Of a stretch of DNA of 29,089 nt, positions 8,564-15,994 are shown one piece after another. Position 1 is the stretch's first letter, and each line of letters starts with the position of its first letter. This stretch comes from CAYMWF01 sp964394085 [NCBI: uncultured Gemmatimonadota bacterium] (GTDB lineage: Bacteria; GCA-2686955; CAYMWF01). The notes beneath the pieces are model-generated. The model searched no databases. It was not told the origin of the DNA and saw only the letters and a list, made by a program, of their open reading frames with translations. The DNA lies in assembly GCA_964394085.1 (NCBI GenBank), contig CAYMWF010000028.1, positions 39,886-68,974 on the forward strand. Reading direction: 5' to 3'. The translations under genes were made by a program, and so were the position numbers.

Positions 8564-9281
8564 CTCCGCCTCCTTCCTCCGCCGCGATCAGGCTTATGAA
8601 TACATCCTCGAGGGAGCGTCCCTCCGGAAGCCGGTCGAGCCGCGAATCGAGGGCGATCCTGCCCCTGTCGATAATTATCACGCGCTCGCAGAGGAGCGGA
8701 ACCTCAGCGAGGATGTGCGTCGAAAAGAAGAGCGTCCGCTTGCCGGCGAGGTTCTTTACCAGTGATCTGATCTCCCTGATCTGGCCGGGATCGAGGCCTA
8801 TGGTGGGCTCGTCGAGGATGAGCAGGTCGGGATCGGGCAGCAGCGCCTGTGCGATGCCCACACGCTGTTTCATGCCCTTGGAGAGTGTGCCGATCACTTT
8901 TTCGGTCGACCCGTCCAGTCCGCACCGGGCGGCGGCTTCGTTGACCTGCTCCTCAAGGGCGCTCGCCGGCACGAGGTGCAGACTGCCGGCGAACCGGAGG
9001 TAGTCCGACACCGTCATCTCGTTGTAGAGCGGCGGCTGCTCCGGCAGGTACCCGATACGCTTTTTGACTTCCACGGGTTTTTCGGCGAGGTCGATTCCGC
9101 CGATGGTGACGGTGCCCGAGGTGGGGGCGAGAACGCCGGTCATCATCCGCATGGTGGTGGTTTTCCCGGCGCCGTTCGGACCGAGGAGGCCGATGGCTTC
9201 TCCCCTGTCCACGTCGAAGGTGAGGTCGTCCACGGCGGTGAAGTCGCCGAACCGCCTGGTCAACCCCTTGATCTGGATCAT
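8547..9281 (-). CDS. ABC transporter ATP-binding protein, GldA-like
   Basis: This 244-residue ATPase has all nucleotide-binding motifs: Walker A GPNGAGKT (34-41), Q-loop Q82, signature LSKGMKQR (133-140, a common variant in ABC-2 systems), Walker B LLILDEP (153-159), D-loop GLDP (162-165) and the switch histidine in FSTHIL. It powers the permease encoded just downstream. The ATG has GGGAG about nine bases upstream. It is the first gene of a four-gene minus-strand operon with overlaps or gaps of at most a few bases. Upstream, 9282-9515 holds only a weak promoter-like sequence (TATAAA near 9414-9422, minus strand) without a good -35 partner. Confidence 0.95.
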   Translation of the reverse strand: MIQIKGLTRRFGDFTAVDDLTFDVDRGEAIGLLGPNGAGKTTTMRMMTGVLAPTSGTVTIGGIDLAEKPVEVKKRIGYLPEQPPLYNEMTVSDYLRFAGSLHLVPASALEEQVNEAAARCGLDGSTEKVIGTLSKGMKQRVGIAQALLPDPDLLILDEPTIGLDPGQIREIRSLVKNLAGKRTLFFSTHILAEVPLLCERVIIIDRGRIALDSRLDRLPEGRSLEDVFISLIAAEEGGGDESLR

Positions 9282-9515
9282 TCGTCGATTCTCCCTGGTA
9301 TATGCCGCGTCGAGGGATCGATATCCGCGGCAAGGTTCGAACCCCGGGGGAGCCGCGGCCCAGTGACGGGCGCGGTCTTCTCTCCGGTCCTCTCCCGGTC
9401 TGATTTATCGAGTAAATTTATACAACTGTATTTCAGGGCGGTTCCAGCGGCATCGTCGCTGCCGTGAATCCGCAGTTTCAGTCGAGTTGTCGAGCAGTAT
9501 AAGGTGCCTCGAAGG

Positions 9516-11051
9516 TCAGTTTTCGAATCTCAGCGGAAGGCCGCCTATCTCTTCTTCCACGGCGTCGAGAATCGCGCTGCCGGCCACGAGCCCGTATATC
9601 TTCGCGATATCCGGGTGGAGCGGCCGGTCGTCCTCGAGGTGGGTCACCTTTTCCCTGATCAGGTCGTACGCCACGGCGGTGCCCCGTCCCGGGCGCTTCG
9701 GGCTTCTGAAATCGAAGGCCTGGGCGGCGCACATCATCTCGATGGCGAGGACGTTTCCGACGTTGAACAGGATATCCTTGAGCTTCCGCACGGCGATAGG
9801 GGCCATGCTCACGTGGTCTTCCTGATCGGCGGACACCGAAATCGAATCCACCACCGCAGGGTGGGAGAGGACCTTGTTCTCGGAAACCAGGGCCGCCGCG
9901 GTGTACTGGGAGACCATGAGCCCGGAGTTCAGGCCTTTTCCTTCCACGAGGAAGTCGGGAAGACCGCTCAGGGCGGGGTTGAGAAGCCGGTTGGTGTGCC
10001 GCTCCGACAGCGACGCGACTTCGGACATGGCGATACCCATCAGGTCCGAGGCGATGGCCACCGGCTGCCCGTGGAAATTCCCGCCGGCCAGGTGCACGCG
10101 GTCGTCGGGGAAGAAGAGCGGGTTGTCCGATGCGGAGTTCATCTCGATCTCCACCTGGGAGCGGGCGTAGGCCACGGCGTCGATCGACGGGCCGATGACC
10201 TGGGGTGTGCAGCGGAGGGAGTAGCCGTCCTGCACCTTGCCGCTCCGGTCGGCCATGACCTCGCTGCCCTCCACGAGACGCCTGATCGCCGCGGCCACCG
10301 CGTTCTGCCCGTTGTAGGGACGGACGGCGTGGAGCCGGGCATCGAAAGCTTTGGGAACGCTGCACAGGGCGTCGATTGTCATTGCGCTGCCGATCATGCC
10401 GTTTTTCAAAAGGCGTTCCGCGTCATAAATCTGGAGCGCCGTCTGGCCCGTGGCCATCTGGGAGCCGTTGATGATTCCGAGTCCCTCCTTGAAAGTCGGC
10501 ACCAGGATATCGATACCGGCCTTCTCCATGGCGACGGCTCCAGGAATCCTCTCGCCTTCGTAGAAGGCTTCACCCACTCCGAGCATCACCTCCGCCACCT
10601 GCGACATCGGTGAGAGGTCGCCGCTCGTCCCTACGGATCCTTTCTCGTACACGACCGGCGTAACGCCCCTGTTCACCATCGCGATCATCGTTTCCACCAG
10701 CAGGGGTCGTACGGCTGAATGACCGCGTGCCAGAGTGTTCGCTCTGAGCAGCATGGCGGCCTTGACCACTTCGATCGGCTGCGGGTCGCCGACACCTGCC
10801 GCGTGGCTGAAAATGATCCTCTTCTGGAGCTCGGTGCCGAGTTCCGGGGAGATGCCGATGCGGGCGAATTCCCCTATCCCCGTGGTCACCCCGTAAATCT
10901 TCTCGCCGGCTTCCACGAGTTCTTCCACGGTGGAGCGGCACTTGTTCACCTTCTCCATCGCCTCGGCCGATACGGCGGCTTCCGCGCCGTCACGGGCTAC
11001 CGCATGGACCATTTCAACGGTCAGGTTCTCACCGTTTATTTCTACTCTCAT
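9516..11051 (-). CDS. hutH: Histidine ammonia-lyase family protein with a Thr-Ser-Gly MIO triad
   Basis: From ATG 11051 the protein has 511 residues, matching the usual length near 510. GGAG sits eight bases upstream, and this start aligns residue numbers with Pseudomonas putida HutH: catalytic Y53 (YGVTTGIG), the S82-H83 pair that marks histidine rather than Tyr/Phe specificity, and S143 of the MIO cofactor. Later motifs QVEIEMNSASDNPL and QEDHVSM are also conserved. The family eliminates ammonia from histidine to give urocanate through a self-made methylidene-imidazolone group. The odd point is residue 142: Thr instead of Ala, giving T142-S143-G144. No hutU, hutI or hutG lies nearby, so a role in histidine breakdown is not supported by context. 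An aminomutase or another aromatic amino acid substrate remains possible. Confidence 0.88.
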   Translation of the reverse strand: MRVEINGENLTVEMVHAVARDGAEAAVSAEAMEKVNKCRSTVEELVEAGEKIYGVTTGIGEFARIGISPELGTELQKRIIFSHAAGVGDPQPIEVVKAAMLLRANTLARGHSAVRPLLVETMIAMVNRGVTPVVYEKGSVGTSGDLSPMSQVAEVMLGVGEAFYEGERIPGAVAMEKAGIDILVPTFKEGLGIINGSQMATGQTALQIYDAERLLKNGMIGSAMTIDALCSVPKAFDARLHAVRPYNGQNAVAAAIRRLVEGSEVMADRSGKVQDGYSLRCTPQVIGPSIDAVAYARSQVEIEMNSASDNPLFFPDDRVHLAGGNFHGQPVAIASDLMGIAMSEVASLSERHTNRLLNPALSGLPDFLVEGKGLNSGLMVSQYTAAALVSENKVLSHPAVVDSISVSADQEDHVSMAPIAVRKLKDILFNVGNVLAIEMMCAAQAFDFRSPKRPGRGTAVAYDLIREKVTHLEDDRPLHPDIAKIYGLVAGSAILDAVEEEIGGLPLRFEN

Positions 11052-11184
11052 CTCGTTTCTCCGTTTGAAGGGTTCCTGCTGCTGATTCCAGCTTCTTTTC
11101 GACTCTTCCGGCTGGATTGCAGGAAAAACCGGTGCAGGCGCCGCCGTGCGCAGGTCCGCGCGCCGCGGCAAAGCTGGAAAGAAT

Positions 11185-11213
11185 CTTTTACTCCCGTGGA
11201 GCCGGAGTGTCAA
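11185..11213 (-). promoter_or_regulatory. Promoter of the ammonia-lyase gene with an embedded CTCC-CG-GGAG palindrome
   Basis: On the minus strand, TTGACA (11213-11208, perfect) is followed by 17 bases and TAAAAG (11190-11185, four of six). Transcription would begin near 11178, leaving a leader of about 127 bases. The spacer carries CTCCACGGGAG, an imperfect palindrome related to the CACGTG-centred sites upstream of the beta-helix genes. A factor bound there would block the promoter. Confidence 0.5.
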
Positions 11214-11322
11214 GAATCGAATCTTCGATCTTCGGTGCCGATGTTGTCGATTTCTTCGCTGCACCCGGGCTTGAGGTGCCGATCGGGTTGGAAGATCGGT
11301 GGTCGGATCCGCGGAGGGGAGG

Positions 11323-11340
11323 AGGGAGCGCCTTCCCCGC
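11323..11340 (-). repeat. Partial R element (one hairpin arm) upstream of the lyase promoter
   Basis: This 18-base stretch matches one arm of the R repeats at 11518, 15311, 15593 and 20797, apart from one extra C. Read in the lyase direction, it lies upstream of promoter and palindrome, the same relative order as at the beta-helix genes. Confidence 0.5.
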
Positions 11341-11366
11341 AGCTCAGACATCAGCGCTTCTGATCC
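11339..11366 (+). repeat. 28-bp perfect inverted repeat, left copy (pairs with 15477-15504)
   Basis: By eye this stretch is the exact reverse complement of 15477-15504. Similarity continues more weakly outward through 11414-11444 (matching 15433-15470) and into R1 (matching R2). The first beta-helix gene is therefore enclosed in a collinear inverted repeat of roughly 190-240 bases. No coding sequence is evident in 11214-11517. Confidence 0.75.
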
Positions 11367-11517
11367 CTCCCAACCCGCTGGTCGCACACGCTCCCAGTCC
11401 CAGCCCTGCTCGGGAAGTGTCGTCCCTGCCGCACCCCTGCTGACTATAAATGCCGAGCAATTCGTATCACCACTGAACTGAAGAATACGGCTTCAGGAGG
11501 GCGGTCGCAATTCCCCG

Positions 11518-11577
11518 CCCCGGATGACTCCGCTATCATCCTCTCCCGGGCGGGAAGGCGCTCCCTAATCATCTCCC
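11518..11577 (-). repeat. R element copy 1 (REP-like hairpin repeat)
   Basis: This is one of at least four copies of an intergenic element. The minus-strand consensus is a GATGATTAGGGAGCGCC arm, then TTCCCGCCC, a short variable GAG-rich middle, and GTCATCC. It lies about 470 bases upstream of the first beta-helix gene, in the opposite orientation to copy 2 downstream of that gene. Confidence 0.7.
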
Positions 11578-11672
11578 CGGTGGCCTGAACTGAAAGAAAG
11601 CAGCTTAATCCATATCTACAATTTGTGCCGGCTCCGTCGTGTTCAATTCTGCTTCCGCCGCCCTGTAAAATG

Positions 11673-11691
11673 TTTACCCACGTGACAAATT
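11673..11691. promoter_or_regulatory. CACGTG-centred motif, site 1, beta-helix gene 1
   Basis: TTTACCCACGTGACAAATT with core 11679-11684. The same motif is at 15737-15755 and, with CATGTG, at 20943-20960. The core lies exactly 100 bases upstream of the second palindrome core. Confidence 0.45.
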
Positions 11692-11771
11692 TTTTTCACC
11701 TTCGGCACGGTTCGGTCTTGAATTACATCCTTGCGGCTGATTTCCTCAGTACGATTTACGGCGGCGATACA

Positions 11772-11792
11772 TCTTCTCCACGTGGAGAAAAT
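11772..11792. promoter_or_regulatory. CACGTG palindrome, site 2, beta-helix gene 1
   Basis: This contains the perfect 16-base palindrome TTCTCCACGTGGAGAA, with core 11779-11784. Related copies are at 15838-15858 and 20991-21011. It may be an operator for a dimeric regulator, or a short RNA hairpin if transcribed. Confidence 0.5.
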
Positions 11793-11976
11793 CACCGGCG
11801 ATTTCCGCGTCCGGGCAAAAGTCTTTTTCCACCAGACGAACTCAAAGTTCAGTATCATTCCACACATCGAATTTCCGTATCTTTACTCGATCTCGTCGGT
11901 GTCAAGAATGATTCTCACAATCACTTGAAGGCCCGGCTAGAACCGAACAGCAGCAACCGGCCTGCCGTGCCCATTT

Positions 11977-12005
11977 TTGACAAAGTCGAAGTTATCGGAT
12001 ATATT
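11977..12005 (+). promoter_or_regulatory. Sigma-70-type promoter of beta-helix gene 1
   Basis: TTGACA (11977-11982), a 17-base spacer and TATATT (12000-12005). The boxes, spacing and most of the spacer are retained in the paralogue promoter at 15922-15950. The predicted leader is about 38 bases and carries AAGGA before ATG 12050. Confidence 0.75.
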
Positions 12006-12049
12006 TTACCGATAGGCGATATGATTGACTTTCTGAAGGATATAAAAAA

Positions 12050-15000
12050 ATGAAATCACTCAGCTCATTCTGGCTGCTTCTTTGCCTTCCATTTTGCGTT
12101 TCTGCCACAGTTATTCATGTGCCGGATGACTATGACACCATCCAGGCCGGTATTGATGCTGCCGTTAGGGGTGATACGGTTCTTGTCGCCCCCGGTACAT
12201 ACATGGGTGAGGGAAATAAAAACTTGCGGTGCAACTTCGCCAAAGCAATCGTCCTTATTTCCGAGGGTGGACCCGAAGTAACGGTAATAGATTGTGAAAA
12301 TGACGGAAACGGTATTGTCTTTGAAAATGGAGAGAGAGATGATACTATTTTTAGAGGATTCACAATACAGCACGGATTTGACGAATATGGGGGGGGAATA
12401 TTTTGTTTTGACACCTCGCCCTCCATTGAAAATTGTATAATATGGAAGAATAATCCACATGGCATAGAAGGCCTTTCAGGCAGTCCGATTATCAAGGATT
12501 GTTTTATTAGTGAAAATAGGAAGCGTGGCCTTCATATTCACTCGAGCTCCCTGATATCAGGTTGTACGATTTCTGATAACGGGTATGGCGGCATAGAGTG
12601 TGTATATGGAGATGCAAATATCTATAATTGTCAAATATTTAATAACTCTGCTGCCTTTGGCGGTGGGATCAATAGCTCCTCAGGTTCCGTTGATGTCTAT
12701 AATTGTGAAATATATGGGAACAACGCGTCTTTCTATGGTGGTGGTATCTCGGTTAGAGGAGGGTGGAGTGGCGTAAATTTATTCAATTGCGTCATCAGCG
12801 GCAATTCTGCTCTTAAGGGTGCTGGTTTTGGGGCTTCGTATGCAAACAGCTCGTTCGTGTACAATACAGTGATTACCGGAAATACCGCATATGAATTCGG
12901 GGGCGGTATCTATAACGGGATTGAAAGTTACCTTCTGGTCGAGAATTCGACGATAATCGACAATGAATCGGCAGGTTCGGGTGCCGGAATTTGGGCTGAT
13001 CTCTATTCGTATCCCTATATGAAAGGTTCGATAGTGTGGGGAAACATACCGGGCAATGTTGCCGGTCCCTGGAGCATCACGTTTTCAGACATACAAGGCG
13101 GCTGGTCCGGAGCTGGCAACATCGATGAAGATCCCGTGTTTGTTAACAGCGATGACTACCACCTGTTCTGGGGTTCGCCCTGTGTCGATGCGAGCATCGA
13201 TCTAGGCCAGTACCGTGATCTTGATGGCGATCCTCGTCCTCTCGGAACGGGATATGACATGGGAGCTGATGAGGTCAACCCGGTCGGGTCCGGCATCTGG
13301 GTAGCCCAAACATCATACAGCGTTGTGAGCTTTATCGGGGAACAGGCGCCGGATGATACACTCCTGATCGTGAGCGGCGGCACCGATACCCTTACATATT
13401 CCGCATGGCCCGAAACAGGCTCCTGGCTCACCCTGTCTGGAACAACTACAGGTTCCCCTGCTCCGGGAGATACGGCCATTATGTTCCTGCAGTATGATCC
13501 TTCCGGTCTGGGAATCGGTACACATTACGACACTGTGACCATTGCTAGCGATGATCCCCTGAATCCTGTAATTTCCATACCTGTTCAACTGCAGATCACG
13601 GCCTTGGAGCTTCACGTACCTGAAGATTACAGTACTATCCAGGCAGCCATCGACGCTGCAATAGACAGCGCGGTTGTTGTCGTTGCCGAGGGAACATATA
13701 TCGGTACGGGGAATAAAAATCTCGATCTCCTGGGTAAGACGATAACCGTCAGATCAGAGTCGGGCCCAGAGCAAACGATTATCGACTGCGAAAATATTGG
13801 TAGAGGCTTCTATTTTCAGAGCGGGGAGAGTAATGCGACAAAAATAGAAGCATTCGCGATTATAAATGGAAATGCTGACCTTGGCGGCGGTATCAGGTCC
13901 TACTTCTCATCACCAACTATCGTAGGTTGCGTGATAGAAGATAATTCTGCCACCAGCAATGGAGGTGGGCTTTTTTGCAACAATTATTCCGAACCAATAA
14001 TAGAAAATTGTGCAATACAAAACAATTTTACATCTGGGAAAGGGGGTGGGCTTTTTCTGAATGCTGCCACCAAGCCTGAATTCCTGGGAAACATCCTTTC
14101 AGGCAATTATGCGGAAATCAACGGAGGAGCACTCTATCTTGAGGTACAAAAGTGCTTGATTTCGAATTGCTTGATTGTAAAAAACACGGCTTTAAGCAGG
14201 GGTGGGGGAGTTTACATTTATAATAATTACCCGTCTTTACTGGTGAATTCTACTATTACAGAGAATTATGCAGCTGATGGTGGTGGTATGTATTGCGATA
14301 GAAAAATTCAAATAACCAACAGCATCATATGGGGAAATCAAACAGAAGAAATCAGGGTATCACCCTCAATCGAACTCGATGTAACCTATTCAGATATACA
14401 GGGAGGTTATCCAGGCATTGGCAACATCGATCTTTACCCTCTCTTTGTCTCGCCTGGAAACGGTGATTACCACTTACTGTGGAACTCGCCCTGCATAGAC
14501 GCCGGAACCAATGTCGAAGTATATACCGATTTCGACGGCGACCCGAGACCGCTGGGTGCAGGTTTCGACATGGGATATGACGAATTCTACCGTGACGGTG
14601 TCTGGTTTGCGACCCGGCCTGCATTTTTCGAACATTACTGCGTTTATCCGGAACTCACACTAGACGAAGACACTCTGGTAATCGTCAGCGGCGGCACCGA
14701 ATACCTTACCTACACTATAAATCCGGGTATTGAGCCCTGGCTTTCGATAACGGGTGATCTTGCTGGAACTCTCGCCCCCGGAGACAGTGGAATCGTGAAT
14801 CTCGTGTATAACCTTTCAGACATGGTGCCGGGCTCTTACACTGATACGCTCATTGCCGTCAGCAATGATCCGCTTCGACCTGAAGTAAGTATCCCCGTAA
14901 CGCTTGATATTGACCCACCGATAATTGTCGAGGTTTCGTGCGATGACCCGTATGTAATGCCGGGAGAAGATCTGCGATTCCGTGTTTCCTTATCCAATCT

Positions 15001-15253
15001 GCTCGATCAGGAGAAGCGATTCCATGCCTGGCTCGATCTCTATTTGGTGAACGGTGAGCCGTATGCAAATAATCCGGTAGATGGCCCAGAGTGGATCACA
15101 CTCGAGGGGAGCGAGGTTCTGGAAGGCCCGTACAGGTTGTCCATTTTCCCGGGAGCTCCCCCCGGCGGTCCGTTCAGTCTGTGCCTCTCGGCGGGCGGTT
15201 ATCCGTCACTTATGTCAGACGAAGCCTGCTTCGACTTTTACATCATCAAGTGA
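12050..15253 (+). CDS. Secreted double right-handed beta-helix protein 1
   Basis: This 1067-residue protein starts with a signal peptide (about 1-20, ending CVSA). Two beta-helix domains follow (about 20-413 and 520-850). Each opens with VPDDYDTIQAGIDAA / GDTVLVAPGTY and closes with SPC-DA...DGDPRPLG...DMG-DE, the ending seen in proteins annotated with choice-of-anchor Q domains. Coils show the repeated GGGI / IxNCxIxxN pattern. After each helix comes a BACON-like Ig module (about 415-520 and 850-960; VSGGT-LTY, APGDS, VSNDPL-P---IPV). Residues 960-1067 form a terminal domain shared with the C25 protease. The start has AAGGA upstream. Such proteins bind or cleave polysaccharides or act as surface adhesins; no catalytic set is obvious. 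Parts of the gene are AT-richer than the neighbours (21 of 60 bases G+C at 12301-12360). Confidence 0.9.
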   Translation: MKSLSSFWLLLCLPFCVSATVIHVPDDYDTIQAGIDAAVRGDTVLVAPGTYMGEGNKNLRCNFAKAIVLISEGGPEVTVIDCENDGNGIVFENGERDDTIFRGFTIQHGFDEYGGGIFCFDTSPSIENCIIWKNNPHGIEGLSGSPIIKDCFISENRKRGLHIHSSSLISGCTISDNGYGGIECVYGDANIYNCQIFNNSAAFGGGINSSSGSVDVYNCEIYGNNASFYGGGISVRGGWSGVNLFNCVISGNSALKGAGFGASYANSSFVYNTVITGNTAYEFGGGIYNGIESYLLVENSTIIDNESAGSGAGIWADLYSYPYMKGSIVWGNIPGNVAGPWSITFSDIQGGWSGAGNIDEDPVFVNSDDYHLFWGSPCVDASIDLGQYRDLDGDPRPLGTGYDMGADEVNPVGSGIWVAQTSYSVVSFIGEQAPDDTLLIVSGGTDTLTYSAWPETGSWLTLSGTTTGSPAPGDTAIMFLQYDPSGLGIGTHYDTVTIASDDPLNPVISIPVQLQITALELHVPEDYSTIQAAIDAAIDSAVVVVAEGTYIGTGNKNLDLLGKTITVRSESGPEQTIIDCENIGRGFYFQSGESNATKIEAFAIINGNADLGGGIRSYFSSPTIVGCVIEDNSATSNGGGLFCNNYSEPIIENCAIQNNFTSGKGGGLFLNAATKPEFLGNILSGNYAEINGGALYLEVQKCLISNCLIVKNTALSRGGGVYIYNNYPSLLVNSTITENYAADGGGMYCDRKIQITNSIIWGNQTEEIRVSPSIELDVTYSDIQGGYPGIGNIDLYPLFVSPGNGDYHLLWNSPCIDAGTNVEVYTDFDGDPRPLGAGFDMGYDEFYRDGVWFATRPAFFEHYCVYPELTLDEDTLVIVSGGTEYLTYTINPGIEPWLSITGDLAGTLAPGDSGIVNLVYNLSDMVPGSYTDTLIAVSNDPLRPEVSIPVTLDIDPPIIVEVSCDDPYVMPGEDLRFRVSLSNLLDQEKRFHAWLDLYLVNGEPYANNPVDGPEWITLEGSEVLEGPYRLSIFPGAPPGGPFSLCLSAGGYPSLMSDEACFDFYIIK

Positions 15254-15310
15254 TTCTGAACTAACATCGAAGAAGAGTGCGGAGGATATTCTTCCCGATT
15301 CCATCACCTG

Positions 15311-15365
15311 GAAGATGATTAGGGAGCGCCTTTCTGCCCGGAGGACATAGCGGAGTCATCCGGGG
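15311..15365 (+). repeat. R element copy 2
   Basis: This is the plus-orientation R repeat, 57 bases after the stop of beta-helix gene 1. Similarity to copy 4 extends upstream to about 15284 (compare 20767), so the full element may be near 80 bases. With copy 1 it frames the gene as an inverted pair. Confidence 0.7.
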
Positions 15366-15381
15366 AGGGGAACGATTAAGA

Positions 15382-15401
15382 CCTTCCCGAAGGCTTTTTT
15401 T
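15382..15401 (+). terminator. Rho-independent terminator after beta-helix gene 1
   Basis: CCTT-CCCG-AAGG forms a short stem with a four-base loop, followed by C and seven T. It lies 129 bases after the stop codon, beyond R copy 2. The stem is short, but the T-run and position are right. Confidence 0.6.
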
Positions 15402-15476
15402 AATTCGGCAACGATACGAAACGCCCTCCATCAGTGGTTAGCAGGGGTGTGGAAGGGGCGACACTTTTCGAGTGGA

Positions 15477-15504
15477 GGATCAGAAGCGCTGATGTCTGAG
15501 CTGC
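15477..15504 (-). repeat. 28-bp perfect inverted repeat, right copy (pairs with 11339-11366)
   Basis: This is the exact reverse complement of 11339-11366, placed about 4.1 kb away on the other side of beta-helix gene 1. Between it and R copy 3 (15505-15592) I see no gene. Confidence 0.75.
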
Positions 15505-15592
15505 GGTGCGGTGGGAAGCTGCGAGCAGGAGCGAGCAGTGCGGGAAGGGAACAGCGAGTTTCAGCGCTTCCCGGAGCGAGGGTTAGTGGAGC

Positions 15593-15646
15593 CGGATGAC
15601 GCAGCGTGCTCCGCCGGGCGGGAAGGCGCTCCCTCCACATCTCCCC
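15593..15646 (-). repeat. R element copy 3
   Basis: This is the minus-orientation R repeat upstream of beta-helix gene 2, in the same relative position as copy 1 is to gene 1. Its middle (GGAGCACGCTGCGTCATCC on the minus strand) is closest to that of copy 4. Confidence 0.7.
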
Positions 15647-15736
15647 GGTGGCGGAAACAGCAAGAAGCAGCCTGAAATCAGGATCCAAATTAATCCCGGT
15701 CCGATGTAATAAATCTGGTTTCAGTCGCCTTAAAAC

Positions 15737-15755
15737 TTTACCCACGTGACAAATT
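15737..15755. promoter_or_regulatory. CACGTG-centred motif, site 1, beta-helix gene 2
   Basis: Matches site 1 of gene 1 base for base over TTTACCCACGTGACAAATT. Core 15743-15748, 102 bases upstream of the site 2 core. Confidence 0.45.
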
Positions 15756-15837
15756 TTTTCCGCGTTCGATATGGTTCGATCTTGAATTTCACCCTCGTGA
15801 CCGATTCCATCAGGAGTGCCGTTTCCGGTGGTGAAAA

Positions 15838-15858
15838 TTTTCTCCACATGGAGAAAAT
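15838..15858. promoter_or_regulatory. CTCCACATGGAG palindrome, site 2, beta-helix gene 2
   Basis: The arms ATTTTCTCCA and TGGAGAAAAT are perfect 10-base complements around a two-base centre (CA). The corresponding centre in gene 1 is CG. Core 15845-15850. Confidence 0.5.
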
Positions 15859-15921
15859 CGCTGATGATCTCCGTCTTCGGGCAAAAGTCTTTCCCAACCA
15901 GCCGGCTCACTCTGCGAATTT

Positions 15922-15950
15922 TTGACAAAGCCGCAGTTATCGGATATATT
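15922..15950 (+). promoter_or_regulatory. Sigma-70-type promoter of beta-helix gene 2
   Basis: TTGACA (15922-15927), 17 bases, TATATT (15945-15950). Conserved with the gene 1 promoter. It should also drive gene 3, which starts 50 bases after gene 2. Confidence 0.75.
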
Positions 15951-15994
15951 TTACCCAACGCCGATATTGTTTATCTCTTTAAGGAATAATAAAA

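Larger units (their letters stand above)
11580..12049 (+). repeat. Duplicated upstream region of beta-helix gene 1 (direct repeat of 15647-15994)
   Basis: The whole stretch aligns by eye with the upstream region of beta-helix gene 2. Both have the TTTACCCACGTGACAAAT motif, the CTCCAC(G/A)TGGAGAAAATC palindrome, GGGCAAAAGTCTTT, and the promoter. This copy has about 115 extra bases between the palindrome and the promoter (roughly 11845-11972). An open 142-codon frame crosses the region but is not conserved in the paralogue, so I call it non-coding. Confidence 0.7.
15647..15994 (+). repeat. Duplicated upstream region of beta-helix gene 2 (direct repeat of 11580-12049)
   Basis: This is homologous block by block with the upstream region of gene 1, but about 115 bases shorter between the palindrome and the promoter. 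It contains CACGTG site 1 (15737-15755), the palindrome (15838-15858) and the promoter. A 175-codon minus-strand frame spans it, but the matching frame breaks in the other copy. Confidence 0.7.

Noticed and set aside
9334-9343. GGTTCGAACC, resembling a tRNA T-loop
   Set aside because: The flanking bases do not form the five-pair T-stem, and no acceptor, D or anticodon arm can be built on either strand.
9282-9515. Possible terminator hairpin after the lyase gene (CGGCA...TGCCG near 9450-9470)
   Set aside because: The stem is only five pairs and no T-run follows.
9504-10613. Long plus-strand frame (369 codons) antisense to the ammonia-lyase gene
   Set aside because: It is a shadow of a high-GC gene; the lyase frame is certain from its catalytic motifs.
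11776-11835. Plus-frame similarity LHVEKI...RAKVF versus LHMEKI...RAKVF between the two upstream regions
   Set aside because: Base changes fall at all three codon positions and the frame breaks soon on both sides; this is conserved non-coding DNA.
11625-12053. Open plus-strand frame of 142 codons upstream of beta-helix gene 1
   Set aside because: The homologous DNA upstream of gene 2 does not keep the frame over its length, and it spans the promoter and palindromes.
12300-14400. Short recurring GGGGG and AATTG-rich units that look like tandem repeats
   Set aside because: They are codons for the beta-helix coil consensus (GGGI, ENC), irregular in spacing and within a clear reading frame; not CRISPR or satellite DNA.
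15431-15958. Minus-strand frame of 175 codons between the beta-helix genes
   Set aside because: It runs through R copy 3, the inverted repeat and the promoter; the frame is not maintained in the duplicated region.
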